A stretch of DNA of 45,080 nt, from positions 1-45,080 of the forward strand of contig CAMDOM010000022.1 of NCBI GenBank assembly GCA_945903645.1, read 5' to 3'. Below, piece after piece: positions 7,250-14,103 of the stretch (the first letter of the stretch is position 1; each line of letters begins with the position of its first letter). A model generated the notes under the pieces. That model was given only the letters and a program-made list of their open reading frames with translations, was not told the origin of the DNA and did not search any database. The stretch comes from Chryseobacterium gleum. Its GTDB lineage: Bacteria > Bacteroidota > Bacteroidia > UBA10329. The position numbers and the translations under genes are program-made.

Positions 7250-7402
7250 ATGGACGGACTTAAATTACTTATAGGTGCAATTTTGGTTACAGGTGTATTG
7301 TTAAATTCTCAATCCACTTGGTTCAAGCTACTCTGTGTCCTAATCTATGCGGTGGGAATATTGATTCAACTATACCAAAGGCACAAGAAAAAGGCTCAAT
7401 AG
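7250..7402 (+). CDS. Fifty-residue two-helix membrane protein (D)
   Basis: ATG at 7250 opens a 50-codon gene ending in TAG at 7400. The protein starts MDGLKLLIGAILVTGVLL and has a second hydrophobic segment, WFKLLCVLIYAVGILIQLY, and a basic tail (QRHKKKAQ). The two-helix hairpin with a positive C-terminus is convincing for a real small membrane protein. It follows the hydrophobic remnant at 7103-7243 just as C1 follows B1 and C2 follows B2, so it may be the partner of that lost gene. Its family is not recognised. Confidence 0.5.
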   Translation: MDGLKLLIGAILVTGVLLNSQSTWFKLLCVLIYAVGILIQLYQRHKKKAQ

Positions 7403-7412
7403 AACCCCCAAG

Positions 7413-7508
7413 GGTTCTGGAGGCATAACAGCTTTGGCATCCACGCTTGTTATTTCTTTGGGAAAAGTTTTGTACAATTGGCAGCCGAGGGTTGTGGAGG
7501 TGAAGTAA
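7413..7508 (+). pseudogene. Duplicated C-terminal stub of family A gene
   Basis: In-frame codons read SGGITALASTLVISLGKVLY, then NWQPRVVEVK and a stop. They match the last 30 or so residues of the protein ending at 6258 almost exactly (SALASTLVISSGKVLYNWQPRVVEVK). The DNA similarity continues through the spacer into the next gene's start. No start codon or upstream part of gene A is present. This is a truncated copy, probably left by recombination between tandem modules. Confidence 0.75.
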
Positions 7509-7595
7509 TATTATTTCAAACCAATTTCTAAAACACATTAAAATGGATGCAAATTATTTATTGTACGGGAAGAAGTATCCGTTTCTCTTTGAGAA
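7413..7595 (+). repeat. Cassette seam repeat, copy 2
   Basis: This is the second copy of the A-tail / spacer / B-start segment and lies in direct orientation to 6165-6345. The intervening unit (B1, C1, remnant, D) is therefore bounded by direct repeats and could be lost or gained by homologous recombination. Confidence 0.7.
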
Positions 7596-8115
7596 TACTC
7601 CTGAAGAATCAGGAATTCTTTTAAAAGATAGCTGTAATTGTCATGGAAGTACTTCGAGATTATATACTGAACCAGCTACTGCTGAATTGCTAGCAAAGTT
7701 TGGTTTCGGCATGAAATCTCGATTTGACTTCATTTTAAAAAATAAAAGTCATCCTGAGTTTGTTCTATATCTCCCGAATGAACAACTTGGATTTAGAATT
7801 TTGGCTATTCAAAATAATCTTATTGTCAAGGAATTGTCGTTGAAGATAATACTCGAAAATGACTTAATCACAGTTCGCACCACCCTTCCAGGTGGCGCCA
7901 TAAGTAATATTGTACTCTCAACAAAGACAAACACGCCTGTAGTCTTTGAGCCAGTAGTTCCCACATCCCGCCTTAGTTGGGATGACCGTTGGGATAATTG
8001 TATGAGAAAGCAGATTCCAAGTGAAGGCCCCTTTTCAGTTTTTAATTGGGTTGTGTCAGGTGAGTCTCTGCGCGATGCTGGAGATTGTATTGGTAGAGTA
8101 AGTGGTTGGTGGTGA
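7543..8115 (+). CDS. Unknown cassette protein B2 (MDxNYLLYG family)
   Basis: The 190-residue protein starts MDANYLLYGKKYPFLFENT, paralogous to the gene at 6291. The middle is beta-rich and diverged. Similarity returns at STKTNTPVV and at SWDDRWDNCMRKQI, after which the last 35 residues (from PSEGPFSVFNWVV to DAGDCIGRVSGWW) differ completely from B1. A glycine-, cysteine- and tryptophan-containing C-terminus after a conserved front is suggestive of a bacteriocin-like or toxin tail. There is no signal peptide or double-glycine site that I can defend. A membrane-protein gene starts 18 nt after the stop. The function is unknown. Confidence 0.6.
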   Translation: MDANYLLYGKKYPFLFENTPEESGILLKDSCNCHGSTSRLYTEPATAELLAKFGFGMKSRFDFILKNKSHPEFVLYLPNEQLGFRILAIQNNLIVKELSLKIILENDLITVRTTLPGGAISNIVLSTKTNTPVVFEPVVPTSRLSWDDRWDNCMRKQIPSEGPFSVFNWVVSGESLRDAGDCIGRVSGWW

Positions 8116-8133
8116 TACCTAAAAAAAAAGAAT

Positions 8134-8583
8134 ATGAAACCAATATCCATTATTTATATCAAGTGGCTTTTTTGCTCTGCGATTGTGTTGGCAGTGCTCA
8201 GGCTGTTACAAATTCCATTCACTACAGCGCTTTATTCATTAATTATTGGACTCGTTGGATTCCTATTTTCCCCTGTGCAGGTGATTGTCGCATTAGTTGA
8301 TAGCCGCCTAAATGGCAATGGCAAAGTGTTTTCCATGCTGGTATGTTTTTACGTAGCCATGATTTGTGGGCACTCGGCCATTTTTCATTTACTACCAGAT
8401 ACTTCACTTGCTTACCAACTGTTTTCGCCAATTTTGTCAGTATTGCTTTTCGCTGCCTCGGAGTTTATGTGGAAACGGAGCAACGCTGCTTCCAAAATGG
8501 AAACAACTAATCTAAGGACTTTCGGTTGGTGGTTTCTTCCTTTGGTAGCTTATCCGCTTTTATATCGCTTCATAGTCAATTAA
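8134..8583 (+). CDS. Four-helix membrane protein C2, candidate immunity partner of B2
   Basis: The 149-residue protein has about four membrane segments (IKWLFCSAIVLAVLRLL, ALYSLIIGLVGFLFSPVQVI, FSMLVCFYVAMICGHSAIF, and LAYQLFSPILSVLLFAA), with a possible fifth at the C-terminus (WWFLPLVAYPLLYRFIV). It is transcribed with B2 and occupies the same place relative to B2 as C1 does to B1, without sequence similarity to C1. An immunity or transport partner role is inferred only from this arrangement. It is the last gene of the cassette block. Confidence 0.55.
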   Translation: MKPISIIYIKWLFCSAIVLAVLRLLQIPFTTALYSLIIGLVGFLFSPVQVIVALVDSRLNGNGKVFSMLVCFYVAMICGHSAIFHLLPDTSLAYQLFSPILSVLLFAASEFMWKRSNAASKMETTNLRTFGWWFLPLVAYPLLYRFIVN

Positions 8584-8623
8584 GCCCTAAGCAAAAAATG
8601 CGTCAATGGTGGCCTTTCAGTTG

Positions 8624-8771
8624 CCCACCCGCGCCAAGCTATGCCGTTGCCCGGGCGAGCGTCTTTCGCTCGTCCGTTGTATGTGGTGGGCTGTTGTCCA
8701 CCCAATAGTTGGGTCTTCATGGCGCATGTTCATTTGATATTCACCAAAGAACAACAATTTTAAGTTCACAA
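8624..8771 (+). repeat. 148-bp dispersed repeat, copy A
   Basis: It matches 9455-9602 in direct orientation at 140 of 148 positions. It contains a hairpin (GAGCG, TCTTT loop, CGCTC at about 8656-8670). The last 67 bp are identical between copies. In this copy the second hairpin seen in copy B is broken (GGTGGGCTGTTGTCCACC). There is no coding potential of note; it behaves like a REP- or MITE-like element. Confidence 0.8.
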
Positions 8772-8801
8772 TTGGGGTGTGCGCTGCTGTGCAAATAATG
8801 G

Positions 8802-8833
8802 CCCGAACACAGGCATAGCCTCGTGTTGTCGTG
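8802..8833. repeat. Dispersed structured element, copy 2
   Basis: This is the counterpart of 5410-5441. Here AACAC...GTGTT and AGGC/GCCT arms can pair around an ATA loop. It is similar to copy 1 mainly in the CCCGA start and the central AGCCTCG. Confidence 0.35.
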
Positions 8834-8895
8834 AGGTGGTTTATTTGGTGGTTTGCGAAGTTGTTTGACAGAAAGATGTAACTTGATAAGAACGC

Positions 8896-9330
8896 TTAAG
8901 GAACCGGTATGTACCGTTCAATAACCGAGTAGCCCGAAACATCGAATTTCAGTTTCAACTCGCCAGCTGCAATGCTTTCGATGTTGTCTTCGTAGCTGCC
9001 TACGCCTGGGAAGTTGATGGCTATTTTGGTATCGTTGCTAGTGAGCTGCCACGTGCCAATAAGGCCCGTTTCGCCAGCTTGGCAGAGGTTGGTGCCCACC
9101 AGAATTTTAAACGTTCCATCGGCTTCGTAACGAAACACGTTATCGAGACGGCAGGGATTTACAGGTTCAGGACTGTTGCCGGTGCTGGTTCTGCGTTCGG
9201 CCGAAACGAGTATCCATTCATTGGCGGTAAGATTGTCGAATGCGGTAGCATCTTCCTCTTCACTGCAACCAACTAGTGTAGTTAGGGATATTGAAAGAAC
9301 AAGGAATGATTTTAGGAATGGTGTTTTCAT
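8896..9330 (-). CDS. Lipocalin-like lipoprotein
   Basis: The 144-residue protein has a signal peptide with lipobox LVGC (Cys about residue 22) followed by acidic residues (SEEEDAT), so it should be a lipoprotein. The body has the order WILVSAERR, FRYEADGTFKI, GTWQLTSNDTKIAIN and ELKLKFDVSGYSVIERY, which fits the small eight-stranded lipocalin-like domain common in Bacteroidota. The gene stands alone between two copies of a 148-bp direct repeat, so it may have moved as a unit. The ligand is unknown. The ATG at 9330 gives a complete signal peptide. Confidence 0.7.
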   Translation of the reverse strand: MKTPFLKSFLVLSISLTTLVGCSEEEDATAFDNLTANEWILVSAERRTSTGNSPEPVNPCRLDNVFRYEADGTFKILVGTNLCQAGETGLIGTWQLTSNDTKIAINFPGVGSYEDNIESIAAGELKLKFDVSGYSVIERYIPVP

Positions 9331-9630
9331 GGAAGCAGATTTCAGGATAAATGTTTTGATTAAAAGTTGATTTTGGTAGGTCTAGAGTTGCACCAGCAAG
9401 CCTTCTTTAATAAGTCATTTCACAAAAACCACTTTGCCTTTGCTGTCTATGCAACCCACCCGCGCCAAGCTATGCCGCTGCTCGGTCGAGCGTCTTTCGC
9501 TCGTCCGTTGTATGTGGTGGGCTCCAGCCCACCCGATAGTTGGGTCTTCATGGCGCATGTTCATTTGATATTCACCAAAGAACAACAATTTTAAGTTCAC
9601 AAACGCCTACCAAGGCAAGGATTTGGTTTT
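9331..9630. other. Spacer with repeat copy B
   Basis: Nothing coding is supported. It contains copy B of the 148-bp repeat (9455-9602). The minus-strand open frame over the repeat (9415-9600) has the same composition as the repeat and no recognisable protein features. Confidence 0.45.
9455..9602 (+). repeat. 148-bp dispersed repeat, copy B
   Basis: Direct repeat of 8624-8771 with 8 mismatches. It carries two hairpins: GAGCG/CGCTC with loop TCTTT, and a GGTGGGCT/AGCCCACC stem of 8 bp with a 2-nt loop (about 9517-9534). The element ends in TTTTAAGTTCACAA in both copies. Confidence 0.8.
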
Positions 9631-9660
9631 TTTGCACCCTGCGGCTGTTACGTATATTTA
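9631..9660 (+). promoter_or_regulatory. Bacteroidota-type promoter for the YgiT-like gene
   Basis: TTTG (9631-9634) and TATATTTA (9653-9660, one mismatch to TAnnTTTG) are separated by 18 bp, close to the 19-21 bp expected. Transcription from it would begin near 9667, which favours ATG 9680 over GTG 9665 as the gene's start. Confidence 0.45.
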
Positions 9661-9679
9661 AAGCGTGACGAAAAAAGCC

Positions 9680-9907
9680 ATGAACTGTTCCCTATGCCAC
9701 ACCGGAAATTGTGAAGAAGGCCACGTAACTACCACGTTAACTCGAGGAGAGGCTATCCTTATTGTCAAAAACGTACCAGCAATGGTGTGCGAACAATGCG
9801 GGCATTATTATCTATCAGCCGCCACCACCAAAGAAATACTCAAAAAGGGCAATGCGGCCATTGCCAATGGCAGCGAACTGGAGGTTATCAACCTAAAAGC
9901 TGCATAA
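9680..9907 (+). CDS. YgiT-type zinc-finger protein (orphan antitoxin-like)
   Basis: The 75-residue protein begins MNCSLCHTGNC and has a second CxxC in VCEQCGHYYLS, the two-knuckle zinc-binding module of YgiT/MqsA N-terminal domains. In many bacteria such proteins are the small partner of a DUF4258 or MqsR toxin encoded just upstream. Here only 60 bp and a repeat precede it, so the toxin is missing. There is no C-terminal helix-turn-helix, so it would bind metal or a partner rather than DNA by itself. The start at 9680 matches the usual position of the first CxxC; a GTG five codons earlier also opens the frame. It may be a relic of a toxin-antitoxin pair. Confidence 0.7.
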   Translation: MNCSLCHTGNCEEGHVTTTLTRGEAILIVKNVPAMVCEQCGHYYLSAATTKEILKKGNAAIANGSELEVINLKAA

Positions 9908-10302
9908 CGCAAGTCGTTTATAAAAAGTGCTTTAGTTAGCTTCCGCTCGCCTTTAGGTTTGCCTTTGAACTAACCCTACAGCCATATCGCCTTGCATAAG
10001 GCAAATAATTCATTGGCAAAGCCTCCAAATCTATGGACAAAGAACCAAGATCAACAGGCAAATCCCATGAATTCATTGCCAAAGCCTACTAACCTATGGG
10101 CAAACTTCCCTAAGTCCCAAAATACTGGGCAAGGCTTACTGTGTGTGGCATCAAACTCCCCCAATCGATGAGCCGAAGTGCCAATGTGAGAACAATCGTT
10201 TTCAAAAGCCATGCGCTTACCGCTAATCACCACTACTAATACATCCTTAGTTTCGCCTTACTATCCTATCTTATCTTTACAGCCCTTTTCTAACGTCTGT
10301 TT
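9908..10302. other. Spacer with degenerate tandem repeat
   Basis: No gene is supported. It holds two 35-bp repeat units 63 bp apart (10007-10041 and 10070-10104). The end of the spacer (TATCTTTA at about 10274-10281) could be a -7 promoter element for the large gene at 10303, but no TTTG lies at the right distance. Confidence 0.4.
10007..10104. repeat. Degenerate tandem repeat, 63-bp period
   Basis: Units at 10007-10041 and 10070-10104 agree at 30 of 35 positions (core AATTCATTG-CAAAGCCT, then CTATGG-CAAA). The period is a multiple of three, and on the minus strand both units read a similar peptide (VHRFGGFANE and AHRLVGFGNE). It could be a relic of a coding repeat. Confidence 0.5.
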
Positions 10303-13300
10303 GTGCTAAGAACGCTGTCCATCCGCCATTCCATTTTTCTCTGCACTGTGGCGGTGATGCTATTGGGTATCGTTATTTCACCATCGGCTCAAGCTCAGTT
10401 CTACAATGGTTCGCAGATGGAGTTTGGCAAAAACCGTTTACAATACGAAGTAATCGATTGGCAACTCTACCGCTTCGATCGCTTTGATGTGTACTTCTAT
10501 CTTGGTGGAAACGAGCTTGCCGAATACACCATGCGCAGCAGCGACCGCATTATGCGCGACCTCGAAAAAACCCTCGACTTTACCCTCGACAAGCGCATCG
10601 AAGTGGTTATCTACAACAAACTCTCGGACCTCAAGCAAAGCAACATTGGCTTGGTCACCGACCAGCAATACAACATTGGCGGAGTAACCCACATTGTGGG
10701 CACCAAGCTGATGATCTACTTCGATGGCGACTACGTAGAGTTCGAAAAGCAATTGCGTGCAGGGTTGGTTCGCGTAATGGTTGACCAAATGATGTATGGA
10801 GGCAACCTGCGCAACGTGATTCGCAATAGCACTTTGCTCAACATACCAGCTTGGTTCACCGAAGGCTTGGTATCGTACCTCAGCCGCGATTGGGACAACG
10901 AAATCAACAACCGTGTGAAAGACGGTATCCTCTCTGGTCGCTGGAAACAATTCAACCGATTGGAAGGTGCCGATGCCCGCGATGCTGGCCATGCCATTTG
11001 GAAATACGTGATAGAAACGTACGGCCAAAGCGTACTGAGCAACATTCTCTACATGACCCGAGTGAGCCGCAATGCCGACAATGGTTTCCTTTTCGTTATT
11101 GGCGTTTCGCTCAAAAACCTTGCTGCCGAGTGGTTCAATTTTTATGATTCGATGTATTACCGTGCCGATGGCAAACTAAGCTTGCCCGAAGGCAAACCCA
11201 TCAATAAAGTGCGCAAAAAACCGCGTCCTATGATTTTGATAGACGAACCGCGCTTGAGCAGAAATGGCGAATTCTTGAGCTACGTGCGTAACGATATGGG
11301 TCGCATTCGGGTGCGGTTGCGCTCCATCGACAGCAAAAAAGAACGCAACATCTACCGTCAGGGATTTAGAACCCACACCAAGATGGACGAGAGTTATCCT
11401 ATCACGGCTTGGCACCCAAGTTCGGAGTTAATCAGCATTATCACCGAGAAAAAAGGCAAAATCTGGTTGGTGCTCTACAATACACGCACCAAGAAAAGCG
11501 AGAAGCGCGAACTGTTCAATTTTGAAAAAATCCTATCAGTAGACTATTCAGACGATGGTCGTGAGTTCGTGTTTACCGCAGTGCAAAAGGGTCGCAGCGA
11601 TGTATATATCTACAACATTGTCTCGAACACGTACCAAAAAATAACAGACGATATATTTACCGATGTGGATGCGCGATTCATGGACCGCAGTCGCAAAGTG
11701 GTGTTTAGTTCCAACCGCACCAACGATACCATCAAGCAGTTTGACGAGAAGTTGCTCACTCCCGGAATCGACCTCAATATTTTCATCTACGACCGCAAAA
11801 GCGATGATATGCTACTGCGCAGAGTGACATCCACGCCTTTTGTAAACGAGACATTGCCTTTGGAATACGATGGCAAGCGGCTTTCGTACCTGAGCGATGC
11901 CAATGGCACCCTAAACCGCTATGTAGCTGAGTTGGACAGCGCTGTTGCTTATATCGACACTACGGTGCATTACCGCTATTTCACCCGCAGTTCGCAAGCC
12001 AGCCAATACCCGCGCAACATTGAAGACCACGATGTTGACACTACCAAAGGCCGAATTGCCGAAGTGATTTTTGCAAACGGAAATTATCGCCTTACGCTAA
12101 AGGACAGAACCACCGAACTGGCTGCAAAGCGCATCGAAACTGGATATTCTGGATTCCAACCCAAAGGAAGCATTGCAGTTCCACCCAAAAAGATACGCGT
12201 TCCATCTGCGCCACTTCCGGGCGAAGAAGACAAGAAGAATGTGCTGCAAACCCAATCGCGCCCGCAAGCAGAAAAGCAGGACAGCGGTGTAATTGATATT
12301 TTCAATTACCGGTTTGATGTTCCCATAGCAGACGAAAAGAAAGCGCCCGAAACCCCTAAAGAATCTCCGAAGCCCTTTGGAAATAAAAAGGATAAGCGAA
12401 ACGATAAGGCCATGACGCGCATTGACAGCCTAAATCAGGCACTGCAATCGGTGCAACTTCCGCCAGCCGATTTCCAACTGCCCAAGCAACGCAACTACGA
12501 TGTGGCTTTTAAGGTGGAGGATGTGACCACCCAGCTCGATAACAACTTTGTGAATAGTCAGTATCAGCGGTTTACGGGTGGAGGTGGGTTCTATAATCCT
12601 GGGCTCAATGGCTTGTTCAAGTTTGGAATCGCAGATATTTTGGATGATTACAAGGTGACGGGCGGGTTTCGCATTACAGGCAATTTGGGTAGCAATGAGT
12701 TCTTCCTTTCGGCACAGAATTACAAACGAAGACTCGATAAACAACTCACATTCAATCGGCAAACCTTCGAAAATTTGGTTGAACAATCCACATTGGCGAA
12801 GGTGTATACCCATTCGCTTACCTATAAAATGAACTGGCCATTTTCCGATTTCTCCGCCATTCGTGGGGCAATTATTGGGCGTAATGATAGAACGGTAATT
12901 AAAAGCACTTCTGATAGAAACCTGGTAGAGCCCGATGTACATAAATGGATGACGGGGCTAAAGGCGGAATATGTTTTTGACAACACGCTGTCGATGGGGG
13001 CCAACCTTTTTCGTGGCACTCGGCTGAAGGTTTTTGCCGAATACTATCAAGATTTGAATGCAGAAGCAGGGAATCTTTTTGTGTTAGGAGCGGATGTGCG
13101 CCATTACATAAAAGTGCATCGCGAATTGATTTGGGCCAACCGTTTTGCTGCAAGCACTTCGTTTGGTACACAGAAACTTATCTATTTCCTTGGTGGTGTG
13201 GATGGTTGGATAGCTCCCGAATATGATGCCTCCATTCCTATCGACTATTCGCAGAACTACGCTTTTCAGGCATTGGCTACCAACATGCGCGGTTTCCCGC

Positions 13301-13677
13301 AGAACATTAGAAATGGAAACAGTTTTGCCGCCATTAATAGCGAATTGCGCTGGCCCATATTCCGTTATCTGTTCAACCGACCTATCAAATCAGACTTCCT
13401 CTACAATTTCCAAGTGGTTGGTTTTGGCGATATTGGCACTGCTTGGACCAGCACCTCGCCCTTCTCCGAAGAAAACTCGTTGAATCGTGAAGTGATACAG
13501 CAGGGTTCGGTTACCATTACGCTTAACAACAGACGCGAACCAGTGATTGGAGGTTTTGGCGTGGGAATACGCACCAAGCTTTTTGGGTATTTTCTTCGGT
13601 TGGATCGAGCTTGGGGTGTAGAGAATTACGCGGTGAATGATGGTATGTGGTATTTCTCCCTTAGCCTCGATTTTTAA
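10303..13677 (+). CDS. Peptidase-MA-like / TolB-propeller / outer-membrane barrel fusion
   Basis: The 1124-residue protein has a signal peptide (cleavage near AQAQF). Residues of about 40-280 resemble a peptidase-MA-like (gluzincin) domain with the familiar segment LNIPAWFTEGLVSYLSRDWD. However, the place where HExxH should stand reads VRVMVDQMMYGG, so the zinc site seems lost. Residues 300-560 contain PD40/TolB-like blades (DEPRLSRNGEFLSYVRND, YSDDGREFVFTAV). After a charged linker rich in Lys, Pro and Glu (about 640-700), the C-terminal 400 residues are a barrel of the surface-antigen (BamA/SAM50-like) type, ending in the aromatic WYFSLSLDF typical of BAM substrates. The start is GTG 10303, which alone gives a full signal peptide. 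It is a conserved Bacteroidota architecture of unknown function, probably acting in outer-membrane protein handling. Confidence 0.75.
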   Translation: MLRTLSIRHSIFLCTVAVMLLGIVISPSAQAQFYNGSQMEFGKNRLQYEVIDWQLYRFDRFDVYFYLGGNELAEYTMRSSDRIMRDLEKTLDFTLDKRIEVVIYNKLSDLKQSNIGLVTDQQYNIGGVTHIVGTKLMIYFDGDYVEFEKQLRAGLVRVMVDQMMYGGNLRNVIRNSTLLNIPAWFTEGLVSYLSRDWDNEINNRVKDGILSGRWKQFNRLEGADARDAGHAIWKYVIETYGQSVLSNILYMTRVSRNADNGFLFVIGVSLKNLAAEWFNFYDSMYYRADGKLSLPEGKPINKVRKKPRPMILIDEPRLSRNGEFLSYVRNDMGRIRVRLRSIDSKKERNIYRQGFRTHTKMDESYPITAWHPSSELISIITEKKGKIWLVLYNTRTKKSEKRELFNFEKILSVDYSDDGREFVFTAVQKGRSDVYIYNIVSNTYQKITDDIFTDVDARFMDRSRKVVFSSNRTNDTIKQFDEKLLTPGIDLNIFIYDRKSDDMLLRRVTSTPFVNETLPLEYDGKRLSYLSDANGTLNRYVAELDSAVAYIDTTVHYRYFTRSSQASQYPRNIEDHDVDTTKGRIAEVIFANGNYRLTLKDRTTELAAKRIETGYSGFQPKGSIAVPPKKIRVPSAPLPGEEDKKNVLQTQSRPQAEKQDSGVIDIFNYRFDVPIADEKKAPETPKESPKPFGNKKDKRNDKAMTRIDSLNQALQSVQLPPADFQLPKQRNYDVAFKVEDVTTQLDNNFVNSQYQRFTGGGGFYNPGLNGLFKFGIADILDDYKVTGGFRITGNLGSNEFFLSAQNYKRRLDKQLTFNRQTFENLVEQSTLAKVYTHSLTYKMNWPFSDFSAIRGAIIGRNDRTVIKSTSDRNLVEPDVHKWMTGLKAEYVFDNTLSMGANLFRGTRLKVFAEYYQDLNAEAGNLFVLGADVRHYIKVHRELIWANRFAASTSFGTQKLIYFLGGVDGWIAPEYDASIPIDYSQNYAFQALATNMRGFPQNIRNGNSFAAINSELRWPIFRYLFNRPIKSDFLYNFQVVGFGDIGTAWTSTSPFSEENSLNREVIQQGSVTITLNNRREPVIGGFGVGIRTKLFGYFLRLDRAWGVENYAVNDGMWYFSLSLDF

Positions 13678-13732
13678 GAAACGATTGGCCAAAGACTGCC
13701 TGCACCAACTTCATTTCTTCATCTTACAAAAA

Positions 13733-14101
13733 ATGGAAACTTCTTCAATACTGATTCTTTTAGTTCTTGGCGTGTGTGCTGGAATGTTGTCTGGCTTTGT
13801 AGGTGTTGGTGGCGGTATTGTAATTGTGCCCGCTCTAATTTTCTTTTTAGGATTTACGCAGCATCAAGCGCAAGGCACTAGCTTGGCTATGATGATACCG
13901 CCAATAGGTTTTTTGGCAGTGTACAACTACTACAAAGCGGGCCAAGTAAATATGACAGCCGCAGCCATTTTGTGCATCACCTTCTTTGTGGGTGCATACT
14001 TCGGTAGTAAACTTTCCATAGCCCTTGACCCTAAAGTGGTGAAAAAAGTATTTGCGGTCGTGATGATAGCTGCTTCGGTAAAGCTGCTTTTCGGAAAGTA
14101 A
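13733..14101 (+). CDS. Half-size TauE/SafE-family permease
   Basis: The 122-residue protein contains one TauE/SafE repeat: LLVLGVCAGMLSGFVGVGGG, then VPALIFFLGFTQHQAQGTSL, then two more membrane segments. The G-x-G-G-G and Q-A-x-G-T-S motifs are characteristic of this family of anion (sulfite, sulfonate) exporters. Family members usually have two such repeats and about 250 residues; this gene encodes just one and must dimerise to form the full fold. I chose ATG 13733; the frame extends upstream into the preceding gene's end, but those codons are not family-like. It converges on purN with only 2 bp between the stops. Confidence 0.75.
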   Translation: METSSILILLVLGVCAGMLSGFVGVGGGIVIVPALIFFLGFTQHQAQGTSLAMMIPPIGFLAVYNYYKAGQVNMTAAAILCITFFVGAYFGSKLSIALDPKVVKKVFAVVMIAASVKLLFGK

Positions 14102-14103
14102 CC

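Larger units (their letters stand above)
8584..8895. other. Repeat-rich spacer
   Basis: No gene is supported here. It holds copy A of a 148-bp direct repeat (8624-8771) and copy 2 of a short structured element (8802-8833). It separates the plus-strand cassette block from a minus-strand lipoprotein gene. Confidence 0.5.

Noticed and set aside
7015-7263. 82-residue plus-strand open frame overlapping C1 and gene D
   Set aside because: It starts inside C1, and its peptide is rich in Arg/Trp/Cys without structure. The alternative frames (C1, the hydrophobic remnant, and D) are more protein-like.
10051-10233. 60-residue minus-strand open frame over the tandem repeat
   Set aside because: It merely reads through the repeat units. 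No start context, motif or neighbouring partner supports a gene.
13637-13732. 32-codon extension of the TauE/SafE gene
   Set aside because: It overlaps the end of the barrel gene and adds a hydrophilic, non-family N-terminus.
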